From Caldifarciminota bacterium (GTDB taxonomy: Bacteria; Hydrothermota; Hydrothermia; B15-G9): 56,804 nucleotides of DNA. The stretch covers positions 1 through 56,804 of the forward strand of contig WGAI01000006.1 of the NCBI GenBank assembly GCA_015489175.1, written 5' to 3'. Shown piece after piece: positions 24,794-31,755 of this stretch (the first letter of the stretch is position 1; every line of letters begins with the position of its first letter). The notes below the pieces were generated by a model. The model searched no databases. It saw only the letters and a program-made list of their open reading frames with translations, and was not told the DNA's origin. The position numbers were made by a program, and so were the translations under genes.

Positions 24794-24820
24794 CCGCAGA
24801 GGGGGATTTCCCCTCTGCGG
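24794..24820 (-). terminator. Strong hairpin between porin and NSS transporter genes
   Basis: A perfect 11-bp stem, CCGCAGAGGGG/CCCCTCTGCGG, with a five-base loop lies 20 bases after the porin stop. The downstream minus-strand tail (GCTTAATTC) has few T residues, so it may be a leaky terminator or a 3' stabiliser that attenuates reading into the transporter genes. Confidence 0.6.
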
Positions 24821-24839
24821 AAAAGCCATAAATTTCTCA

Positions 24840-26099
24840 TTAGAAGCCCTTGACCAGATAGACAAGGGAACCAAGCATCGGGCTGTTGCCGTTAGGATTA
24901 TTCCATGAGCCAACGCCAGCGCCAAGTGCAATGCCACCAGGAAGGCCATAGGAAATGTTAACCGCTATCTCGCTGCCGCAATCCACATTTGCCTGGACAT
25001 GTTTGTATTTGAAGAAGTCGAGCCTGATGCCCACACCGGCAAATCCAGTGGTAAGGTTAGCGTTGATGACATTGAGGTCTGTGACAGGCGGGAAGCCCAC
25101 AAGGTCAAAGCCATAAGGTGTGTTCAGCATAAATGCAGGGCCAAAGCCCACCCAGCCATCATAGAAGTTATCGTAGGCATACGGGCCGTTGAGAGGATTG
25201 AAGTATGCTTCATTGTCTGCCGTAGTTGTGTCATCACCACTGATGTTGACATAGCCACCACCTATCTTAAGCGGGAAGGCGATGGGGAGTTTGTAATGAG
25301 CGGTGAACTCAATGGCGTTGCCTTTGTAGTTGACAGCCGGGTTCACGCTTTTGTCAGCGCCCATCTGCATGATGTAAGCGAGATTGTAGTCGAGACCCGA
25401 TATGCCACCTGTGCCGCGGAAGCCCACCCACATCGGGTTGTTGTCCTCCGTAGGAACAGGATTTCCGCTGGCATCCCAATGAACAAAGTTCCTGACCATC
25501 ACGCCGAAGAGATCGAGGTTAAGCATATTCATCGGCTCCACATTTGCATAAAAGCCATACATGCTCTCATCGACGCCAGGAGCTCCCATTCCTGTGCCGA
25601 TGTAGCCCATTCCGCCTGTCTCGATAAGCTTATAGCCAAAGAGGTTGATCTGGGCGGGGCCAACGGAAACTTTTGCTTTCACACCAAGCTCGCCCTCTTC
25701 TCCACCGTCGAACAGAAGAAGGCCATTGTCATAGGCGACTCTCTGTTTACCGATCTGCAGGCAAACAGGAAGGCCAAATAGGTTTTTAACCTTTAAATAG
25801 GCTTCTTGCACGCTGGCATGGGGATCGCCCGGAGCACCGTAGATTGGGTGCGAGCCAAAGTTGCCAGCAGCAGCCACACGGACAAAAGCGGATGCGTTTT
25901 CCGAGAAATTAGCGGTCAGGTTCACATCGGCATGCATGTAGAAGTGGGAATCATGATCCTCGGTGGAATCTGTGAAATCCGCGTTGCTCCAATAAAAGTT
26001 ATAAAGATAGAACAATCCACCAACTTTGACATTTTCCTGTGCCCTGAGCGGCATAGCCAGCACAAGAGCCACAGCAACAATAGCCATCACTTTACGCAT
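24840..26099 (-). CDS. Outer-membrane porin-like beta-barrel protein
   Basis: A 419-residue protein with a cleavable signal peptide ending LRAQ (about 20), then an amphipathic strand pattern throughout and a terminal YLVKGF with final phenylalanine. Elements such as SVQEAYLKVKNLFGLPVCLQIGKQRVAYDNGLL resemble general porins in which a strand carries the G-K-Q/R motif. No known substrate motif was recognised. AAAGGAGG precedes the ATG. It lies between a tandem-cyclase lipoprotein and an amino-acid transporter and may be the outer-membrane entry for their substrate, which is inference. Confidence 0.75.
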   Translation of the reverse strand: MRKVMAIVAVALVLAMPLRAQENVKVGGLFYLYNFYWSNADFTDSTEDHDSHFYMHADVNLTANFSENASAFVRVAAAGNFGSHPIYGAPGDPHASVQEAYLKVKNLFGLPVCLQIGKQRVAYDNGLLLFDGGEEGELGVKAKVSVGPAQINLFGYKLIETGGMGYIGTGMGAPGVDESMYGFYANVEPMNMLNLDLFGVMVRNFVHWDASGNPVPTEDNNPMWVGFRGTGGISGLDYNLAYIMQMGADKSVNPAVNYKGNAIEFTAHYKLPIAFPLKIGGGYVNISGDDTTTADNEAYFNPLNGPYAYDNFYDGWVGFGPAFMLNTPYGFDLVGFPPVTDLNVINANLTTGFAGVGIRLDFFKYKHVQANVDCGSEIAVNISYGLPGGIALGAGVGSWNNPNGNSPMLGSLVYLVKGF

Positions 26100-26139
26100 G
26101 GTATAACCTCCTTTTTGATTTTTTGGTTACAAACTTTGT

Positions 26140-26162
26140 AGCATCACCTTGAAGGTGATGCT
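26140..26162 (-). other. Leader hairpin upstream of porin gene
   Basis: A perfect 11-bp inverted repeat (AGCATCACCTT, one-base centre) lies 41 bases upstream of the porin start codon, directly after the terminator of the upstream gene. No T-run follows in the direction of the porin gene, so it may be a 5' leader structure or an operator. Confidence 0.6.
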
Positions 26163-26163
26163 G

Positions 26164-26214
26164 AAAAAATAACGGGGAACCCACCGCCCCCTCAGGGGCA
26201 GATAGGTTCCCCGT
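26164..26214 (-). terminator. Rho-independent terminator of the tandem-cyclase gene
   Basis: On the minus strand an outer stem ACGGGGAACC/GGTTCCCCGT encloses an inner GCCCC/GGGGC stem and is followed by TTATTTTTT. It starts 28 bases after the cyclase stop. Confidence 0.85.
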
Positions 26215-26241
26215 GAATGTCTCATGCAAAAAACCCATAGG

Positions 26242-26943
26242 TTACTTCTGGGTCGCTGGCGGGAATACAGCCACAACCCTTGCAGGGAATCCAGATGCCT
26301 GTGTGAACTTGGGCGCTCCGATGAAGATTATGCCACCCTTCTCCGGAAGCTTATCGACATTAGCCATGACCTCGACCTGATACCTGTTGGCATCGCCGAG
26401 GAGGTAATACTCGACCTCGAAGGTCGTGGAGATGCCATGATCGGTGCCAAGCGTCTCATGGCCAAATCCGACGATGTCACGGTTCTCAACAAGCCATTTA
26501 GCTGCCTCAAGTCCAAGGCCGGGGAAGTGCATGTTGCCTTCCTCTGTGCCAGCAATGAAGGCCTTTTTATCATTCCATTTCTTGCCCCAGCCGCTTCTCA
26601 TTATGACAAGCGCGCCCTTCGGAATTTCGCCGTATTTCTTCTCCCATGCCTGGATGTCAGCAACTGTCATCTCGTAATCGGGATTTGCTTTGACCGAATC
26701 CGTGCAATCTATCACGACAAACGGAACCACGAATTTTTCCATCGGTATGTCAGCGAGCTGATACTTGCCACCAAAGTGTGCAGGAGCACCGACATGAGTG
26801 CCGATATGCTCACCGACATTGTTCCACACATTCATGAAGAAGCCGTCTTTCTCAACCGTGAAGAGGTTAACCCTTTCAGGCGGTGTGAAGCCCGGCCAGA
26901 CAGGCATGGAATCGGTCACGAGATGGGTGCAATCGACCCACTC
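26242..26943 (-). repeat. Second copy of intragenic cyclase-domain duplication
   Basis: Residues about 295-527 of the lipoprotein repeat residues about 40-272, shifted by 255 residues. DNA identity is high in long tracts; for example, stretches near 26400-26430 and 27170-27200 are nearly the same. Confidence 0.9.
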
Positions 26944-27825
26944 CCAATTCTTGAGGTAGTTCTCATAGATGTCCCAGAGGTTCCATCCTTTGAACTCGGT
27001 ATCATCCACGCCTTCACGCGGGTCAGGGAGTATAGCAAATGCCCTTGCAGGGAACCCTGAGGCATCGTGGAACTTAGGCGGGAGCACCACAAAAAGGGCG
27101 CCTTTTTCCGGCAGAGGATCGGTGTTATCCACGACTTCGACCTGATACCTGTTGGCATCGCCGAGCAGGTAATACTCGACCTCGAAGGTCGTGGAAATGC
27201 CATGGTCCGTGCCAAGCGTCTCATGGGCAAATCCGACGATCTTGCGGTTCTCAACGAGCCACTTGGCAGCCTCAAGACCGAGGCCGGGGAAGTGCATGTT
27301 GCCTTCCTCTGTGCCAGCAATGAACTCTTTCGGATTGTACCATTTCTTGTGCCATCCGGTTCTCATAAGGACAACTGCGCCCTCAGGAATCTGGCCGTTC
27401 TTATCCTCCCATTTCTTGATGTCATCGACCGTCATCTCATAATCCGGATTGGCGTTGACCGAGTCCGTGCAATCGATAACCACGAGAGGTGCCACAAGCT
27501 CTTTCACCGGGATGTCCTGAAGCTGCCTCTTACCGCCAAAATGAGCCGGTGCTCCGATGTGAGTGCCGACATGCTCCCCTACGCTGTCCCAGACATTCAT
27601 GAAGAAGCCGTCTTTCTCAACGGTATAGAGATTCCTGCGGATCGGTGGTTTGAAGCCGGGCCAGACTGGCATGGAGTCTGTAACTTCGTGAGAGAGATCT
27701 ACAACTTTGCGCGTGGTGATGTATTTGATGATCTGCTCAGGTGTAGGTTGTGGTGGTTGCTTTTTACAGCCACCGAGTGCGAGCACTACTCCGAGTGCTA
27801 CCACCACTATGCCCATCTTTTTCAT
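26242..27825 (-). CDS. Lipoprotein with two tandem cyclase (kynurenine formamidase-like) domains
   Basis: A 527-residue protein with a lipobox LGGC (Cys20) and two copies of the cyclase-family domain (about 40-272 and 295-527). Each copy has D-x-(S/T)-H-x-V-T-D-S-MPVWPGF and the motif H-x-G-T-H-x-G-APAHFGG (H85, H89, H95; second set near 340-350). The family's metal motif is H-x-G-T-H-x-D-x-P-x-H, so the aspartate ligand is glycine in both copies. Later motifs FPGLGLEAAKWLVEN, HETLGTDHGISTTFEVEYYLLG and SGFPAR occur twice. It may hydrolyse an amide or lactone in the periplasm with an altered metal site, or only bind ligand. A terminator follows and a perfect promoter precedes. Confidence 0.85.
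   Translation of the reverse strand: MKKMGIVVVALGVVLALGGCKKQPPQPTPEQIIKYITTRKVVDLSHEVTDSMPVWPGFKPPIRRNLYTVEKDGFFMNVWDSVGEHVGTHIGAPAHFGGKRQLQDIPVKELVAPLVVIDCTDSVNANPDYEMTVDDIKKWEDKNGQIPEGAVVLMRTGWHKKWYNPKEFIAGTEEGNMHFPGLGLEAAKWLVENRKIVGFAHETLGTDHGISTTFEVEYYLLGDANRYQVEVVDNTDPLPEKGALFVVLPPKFHDASGFPARAFAILPDPREGVDDTEFKGWNLWDIYENYLKNWEWVDCTHLVTDSMPVWPGFTPPERVNLFTVEKDGFFMNVWNNVGEHIGTHVGAPAHFGGKYQLADIPMEKFVVPFVVIDCTDSVKANPDYEMTVADIQAWEKKYGEIPKGALVIMRSGWGKKWNDKKAFIAGTEEGNMHFPGLGLEAAKWLVENRDIVGFGHETLGTDHGISTTFEVEYYLLGDANRYQVEVMANVDKLPEKGGIIFIGAPKFTQASGFPARVVAVFPPATQK
27010..27708 (-). repeat. First copy of intragenic cyclase-domain duplication
   Basis: This encodes residues about 40-272 of the tandem-cyclase lipoprotein. 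It is the partner of 26242-26943 and is joined to it by a linker of about 22 residues rich in W and D. Confidence 0.9.
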
Positions 27826-28155
27826 CTCTCAAAACCTCCTTTTTGAGCGTTAAGTGTAATCTTTAATATCATGGGAAAACGGTCAAATTTCCAGTCCAAC
27901 CGTTTGTGGCATGTTAGATATCGATAGGCTTTATAACTTCGACGATTTTGTATTATATTCATGTCATCACATTTGTCAATGTCCCCTGATAGCGCTTATA
28001 TCAAAAGTATCGCAAAAATGGGGCATGAAATATAAGGTTCGCCTTTACCCCACATTCAAAATTTGAATTTATGGAAAATTTTCTCGAAAATTTTGTCACA
28101 TAATATGAGTTGGGTGACATGAAAATGATTATCTTAACTCGAAGGAGGTATTGCT
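27826..28155. other. Divergent intergenic region
   Basis: About 330 bases between the cyclase lipoprotein (minus) and the first barrel gene (plus). It contains the minus-strand promoter at 27952-27979, a leader inverted repeat AAACGGT/ACCGTTT at 27877-27905, and an AT-rich palindrome AAAATTTT-CTCG-AAAATTTT near 28075-28095. No clear plus-strand promoter was found; a TAATAT near 28104 could be a -10 box. Confidence 0.6.
27952..27979 (-). promoter_or_regulatory. Near-perfect sigma-70 promoter of the tandem-cyclase gene
   Basis: On the minus strand, TTGACA (27974-27979) and TATAAT (27952-27957) are both consensus, with a 16-base spacer. The implied leader is about 120 bases and contains the 27877-27905 inverted repeat. 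Confidence 0.75.
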
Positions 28156-28773
28156 ATGAATAGCGTTATAACTATACTCATACTAAGCCTTCTACCATTC
28201 AAAAACACATATCTTGGGTTCCGCATATCGTCGTTATCCCATGTTCCGGGCAGCTTCGTGATGCAGATACCGGTTGGAAGCACGAGATTGGGGTTCGACA
28301 TGGGCATTTCTTATAGCACTCTCAATAGCAAAACTCAAATTTCAAATACATCCCCATCCCCCACACAACACTTTCGCTCTTTAACTGCGGATGTGGGAGT
28401 TGAGATATTCGTCCCTGTTGTTTCCCGTGAGTATAACGGCAGAAACCTGCTCGGCTTTATGGAGATTCGTTCCGGTTACTCTTTTGGTAATGAGGTTGCA
28501 CCACCTTTTGTATATGGTCAAGATTCGGTAAAAACTGCATATCAAGCTTTCTCCGTGGCTTTAAAAGTAGGTTCAGAATACTCTGTGAAAATTTTCGGGA
28601 TGGACACCCGCCTGCAGCTCAGCACGGATCTGGTAACTCTAACTTACAAGCATAACAAAAGGACGATTTACAATTCCTCGGGCTCCTCTGTCGATGAACA
28701 GAGCTTTTTCAATGTATCAGGGATGAACCTATTTGCCGGTAAATTCTCGTTGTGGCTGCTTTTCAAACTGTAA
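28156..28773 (+). CDS. Predicted small outer-membrane beta-barrel protein
   Basis: A 205-residue protein of no recognised family. A hydrophobic N-terminal signal (about 1-15) is followed by alternating polar/hydrophobic strands with aromatic girdle residues and a final strand ending LWLLFKL, which fits a small 8-10-stranded barrel. AAGGAGG precedes the ATG. It heads a three-gene set (barrel, lipoprotein, barrel) with spacing of 12 bases and then a 4-base overlap, so the three products probably work together at the outer membrane. Confidence 0.6.
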   Translation: MNSVITILILSLLPFKNTYLGFRISSLSHVPGSFVMQIPVGSTRLGFDMGISYSTLNSKTQISNTSPSPTQHFRSLTADVGVEIFVPVVSREYNGRNLLGFMEIRSGYSFGNEVAPPFVYGQDSVKTAYQAFSVALKVGSEYSVKIFGMDTRLQLSTDLVTLTYKHNKRTIYNSSGSSVDEQSFFNVSGMNLFAGKFSLWLLFKL

Positions 28774-28785
28774 GAAGGTGGTATT

Positions 28786-29577
28786 ATGAAACTAATTCGC
28801 CTTCTTATCGGTGCAGTAATCCTTACCACATCATGCATTATTTCGGATCAGATACAGTATTGGGACACTGTGTTCAACTTTCACGATGGCGTTTTCATGC
28901 GGTGGAGATACAGGCTATTTGTCGATGGGCAACTTTATACCGATGTGAAAGTGGAGCTCAAACACATAGGGTATGAGGTCAAAGATGGATACAACTGCAA
29001 AAAGTTTGCAGCCTACTATGTGAACTCGTCCACCATATCGGCCGAGACGACTTATGTATGGTATAGCAATTCCGACACGGGGCTCATCCTTGTAGATATC
29101 GAGGGTGGATATGTGCCTATGCCCGTCTTCAGAAACGATCCCGACGGTGTAAGGTATCGCATTGGTAACAGGACATTCCACAGCTTAAGAGAGATTGTCC
29201 GATTTATGAACAGCGTGGTATGGGGCGGAGTCGCAGAACCAACTCAGCTTTCGCAACCTCAACTTACACTGAAGTATCCTCTCGCTCCTGGCAGCCGATG
29301 GGTCGTGTTCACATCTCCGTGGCTCAGGACAAGGGAGATAGTAGGAATGGAAGAAGTGGATGTGCCAGCAGGAGAGTTTTATACCCTGCATCTGAAGACT
29401 TACGATGAGGATGCTCCAGACCTTACCATAGACGACTGGATTACAGGTGAAGCGTGGGTGAAAAAAGCTGTTTCGTCCAAAGTGGCCGTTTATGATGATC
29501 AAGGCCGCTTCTTTAAATTTGTCACGATGACGGATATCTCCGAGCTTGAAGAAATAGGCTGGGGTGAAATGCCATGA
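28786..29577 (+). CDS. Predicted lipoprotein of unknown function
   Basis: A 263-residue protein with signal peptide and lipobox LTTSC (Cys17). The mature part is beta-rich, with W/Y-rich strands (YQIQYWDTVFNF-like start, TYVWYSNSDTGLILVDI, GSRWVVFTSPW) and a late VPAGEFYTLHLKTYDED. That last motif is of the kind seen in DUF3108-like/LolA-like periplasmic domains, but I cannot assign it. AAGGTGG precedes the ATG. The stop overlaps the start of the second barrel gene (ATGA), indicating coupled expression. Confidence 0.6.
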   Translation: MKLIRLLIGAVILTTSCIISDQIQYWDTVFNFHDGVFMRWRYRLFVDGQLYTDVKVELKHIGYEVKDGYNCKKFAAYYVNSSTISAETTYVWYSNSDTGLILVDIEGGYVPMPVFRNDPDGVRYRIGNRTFHSLREIVRFMNSVVWGGVAEPTQLSQPQLTLKYPLAPGSRWVVFTSPWLRTREIVGMEEVDVPAGEFYTLHLKTYDEDAPDLTIDDWITGEAWVKKAVSSKVAVYDDQGRFFKFVTMTDISELEEIGWGEMP

Positions 29578-30158
29578 ATGCAATCGTTATTTTATTGGTG
29601 ATGAGTGGCTTGAAGCTTGGACTTCAGGTCGAGACCCCCAACAGGGTGCCCTCCACATTTGTGGCGGAATACGGGATTAGCAAAAAAATCAATGTGGTTA
29701 TGGGATATACGGCAGGTTTTTCCAGACAGACTTTAACCCAACATGTCCTTACCGCAATTAATGAGCGTGAAACCGATATGTCGGGATACGGAGGTGTGAT
29801 CGGACTAAAATGCAGGTTCAGGGAAAACAGGCTATCGCCAATCCTTTTGTGGCAAAACACCATCACCCACTCTTATGGAAATGTCTGGGGAGCAGTTTCC
29901 AGGGATTCTGTCAGTCTGGGCAATTATTCAGTTGATATGTGGGGGCTCCGAACCGATCTGGAGATAGGGATAAACATATCCATGAAACTCCTGAAATTCC
30001 CTGTCGAAGTTGAAATCTCCGGCAGAATTGCAGAAATTGGGGGCATAGGCCTCTCCGTTTCTTCCAGCCGGTTCGTTATTACCCAACAGCAGAAATTTAT
30101 AACCGTGTATCCATTCAGCAAATCCCCTATTTCGATGCGGTTCTACATCGAGATATGA
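29574..30158 (+). CDS. Predicted small outer-membrane beta-barrel protein
   Basis: A 194-residue protein with a short signal-like N-terminus and strand-rich body. Patterns such as VPSTFVAEYGISKKINVVMGY and the ending SMRFYIEI resemble the barrel gene at 28156 in size and layout, suggesting an ancient paralogue pair. No family recognised. It is the last gene of the cassette, followed by a hairpin at 30188-30211. Confidence 0.58.
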   Translation: MNAIVILLVMSGLKLGLQVETPNRVPSTFVAEYGISKKINVVMGYTAGFSRQTLTQHVLTAINERETDMSGYGGVIGLKCRFRENRLSPILLWQNTITHSYGNVWGAVSRDSVSLGNYSVDMWGLRTDLEIGINISMKLLKFPVEVEISGRIAEIGGIGLSVSSSRFVITQQQKFITVYPFSKSPISMRFYIEI

Positions 30159-30187
30159 TGAGGAATACAAACCGCGTGCATCCAACA

Positions 30188-30211
30188 GGGCGCGGGGAAA
30201 TCCCTGCGCCC
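30188..30211 (+). terminator. Hairpin terminator after the barrel-lipoprotein-barrel cassette
   Basis: A GGGCGCGGGG/CCCTGCGCCC stem (one G-T pair) with a four-base AAAT loop lies 30 bases after the stop. The tail is CCTTCATAAC, so the T-run is weak. Confidence 0.6.
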
Positions 30212-30268
30212 CCTTCATAACTCCACCATGACTTTATCGACATCCCATGCTGCATTAACATAACCTCC

Positions 30269-31198
30269 ATGCAGCGTTACAGGTCGCTAAGCTCATACCT
30301 AAAAGAAAAATTTGGCGATAAAGTTTATCGGGTATCAATAGATGCGGGCTTCACATGTCCCAACCGCGATGGCACTCTTGCTTACGGAGGATGCATCTTT
30401 TGCGATGAAGCAGGCTCTCGCGCAAGGTATGTGGAGCCGCAGCTACCAATCCGAGAACAGCTCATTAAAGGCATGGATTTCATAGGTCGCAGGTTTGGCG
30501 CAAGGAAGTTTATCGCCTATTTTCAGGCTTACTCAAACACCTACGCGCCCATTGAGAAATTGAGGGAAATTTACTCCATCCCTCTGGAGTTTCCTGAGGT
30601 AGCCGGTATATCCATATCGACACGGCCCGATCTCGTCTCGGAGGATGTCCTTGACCTGCTTGATGAGCTCTCGGATAAGGTTCATGTGTGGCTGGAGATC
30701 GGCGTTCAAAGTTTTCATTACAGGAGTTTGGTCAAAGTCAGGCGGTTTCATGGGGTAGCTGAGTCGATAGACGCAATTCTCAGGGCCAGGAGACACAGGG
30801 TTGAGGTGGTGACCCATGTAATTCTGGGCCTGCCCGGTGAAACAGTCCGGGAAATGATCGAGACCGCCCGCATTTTGAGCGCATTGGGCGTTGACGGAGT
30901 TAAGATGCATCATCTGTATGTCGTAAAAAACACCGATCTTGCGAAGCTCTACGAGAAAGGCAAGGTAAAGGTTTTCGATACCCCCGAAGATTACGCTAAA
31001 GTTGCATCCCTGTTCATAGCGCATCTGTCCCCTGACATCGTCATCCACAGGCTGGCTGGCCGTGCGCCAGCCGACATGCTAATAGCACCCGAATGGACAT
31101 CCAACAAATTTGCCCCAATTCAAGCTATACAAAAAGAGTTAGAAGACAATAACCTTTATCAGGGCAAATTGCTAAAGTTGGGGCTGACCATTCCTTAG
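30269..31198 (+). CDS. Radical SAM protein, TIGR01212/YhcC family
   Basis: A 309-residue radical SAM enzyme with the family's unusual cluster motif C-PNRDGTLAYGG-C-IF-C (cysteines near residues 29, 41 and 44). It also has YFQAYSNTYAP, GISISTRPD, WLEIGVQSF, HVILGLPGE and VKMHHLYVV, characteristic of YhcC. The substrate of this conserved family is not firmly known. Length is typical (about 310). No Shine-Dalgarno is visible before the ATG. The stop overlaps that of the convergent NifX-like gene by four bases. Confidence 0.88.
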   Translation: MQRYRSLSSYLKEKFGDKVYRVSIDAGFTCPNRDGTLAYGGCIFCDEAGSRARYVEPQLPIREQLIKGMDFIGRRFGARKFIAYFQAYSNTYAPIEKLREIYSIPLEFPEVAGISISTRPDLVSEDVLDLLDELSDKVHVWLEIGVQSFHYRSLVKVRRFHGVAESIDAILRARRHRVEVVTHVILGLPGETVREMIETARILSALGVDGVKMHHLYVVKNTDLAKLYEKGKVKVFDTPEDYAKVASLFIAHLSPDIVIHRLAGRAPADMLIAPEWTSNKFAPIQAIQKELEDNNLYQGKLLKLGLTIP

Positions 31199-31557
31199 AG
31201 TTTTCCGTGCTTTGGGGCTTCCTCCAGAGCAATTTTGAGCGCTTCTTCTATCGGGACATTCTTCTTTTTCAACGCCACCATGAGGATGCCTTTTTCTTCC
31301 AGCAGCTTGCGGTTTTTCATGCCCATAGAGTGTCCTACGAATACATCGCAATCCTTCAACAAATCGTGTATCAGGGCAGCCTTTCGAGGGTCGTTGTGGT
31401 CCGTTATGCCGAGTTTCTCATCGGTATAAGGGTTTTCTATCGTTTTTACGAGCTTGAAATCCCCGTCTTCGTATTCAAATATCTCATACATCTCCGCATC
31501 GCCGAAGTGACCAAATCTTACGACTTTACCATCATCCGTGGCTACTGCTATTTTCAT
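31195..31557 (-). CDS. Dinitrogenase iron-molybdenum cofactor (NifX/NifB C-terminal-like) domain protein
   Basis: A 120-residue single-domain protein starting MKIAVATDDGKVVRFGHFGDAEMYEIFE, the signature of the Nif cofactor-binding fold (PF02579 type). VFVGHSMGMKNRKLLEEKGI follows in the place of the ligand loop. Stand-alone members occur in many non-nitrogen-fixing anaerobes and bind Fe-S/Mo-type clusters. No nif genes are near. AAAGGAG precedes the ATG. Monocistronic by position. Confidence 0.88.
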   Translation of the reverse strand: MKIAVATDDGKVVRFGHFGDAEMYEIFEYEDGDFKLVKTIENPYTDEKLGITDHNDPRKAALIHDLLKDCDVFVGHSMGMKNRKLLEEKGILMVALKKKNVPIEEALKIALEEAPKHGKL

Positions 31558-31755
31558 GTCAATCTCTCCTTTTGTCTTTTAAAATTATGTCGTAGAAGTT
31601 CAAATCGAAAAAGTCCGAGCAGAATTCAAATGAATTTTTGGCCGATCGCAATGTTTTGTCTTAAAATATGTTGTCTTAACATTATTTATATCTGAAGGTT
31701 GCACATGTGGAACCATAACTTATAGTTAACAACCAAAAATAACATGGGGGCAGTG

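Noticed and set aside
24999-25781. 260-codon plus-strand frame opposite the porin gene
   Set aside because: It mirrors a well-supported minus-strand porin with signal peptide and ribosome site. Its own protein has no start signal and an odd composition rich in H, V and C.
26224-27846. Long plus-strand frames opposite the tandem-cyclase gene
   Set aside because: The two frames are similar to each other only because the underlying gene is duplicated. No start signals.
31195-31557. NifX-like protein as evidence of nitrogen fixation
   Set aside because: Stand-alone proteins of this fold are common in non-fixing anaerobes, and no nifHDK-like genes are in the window.
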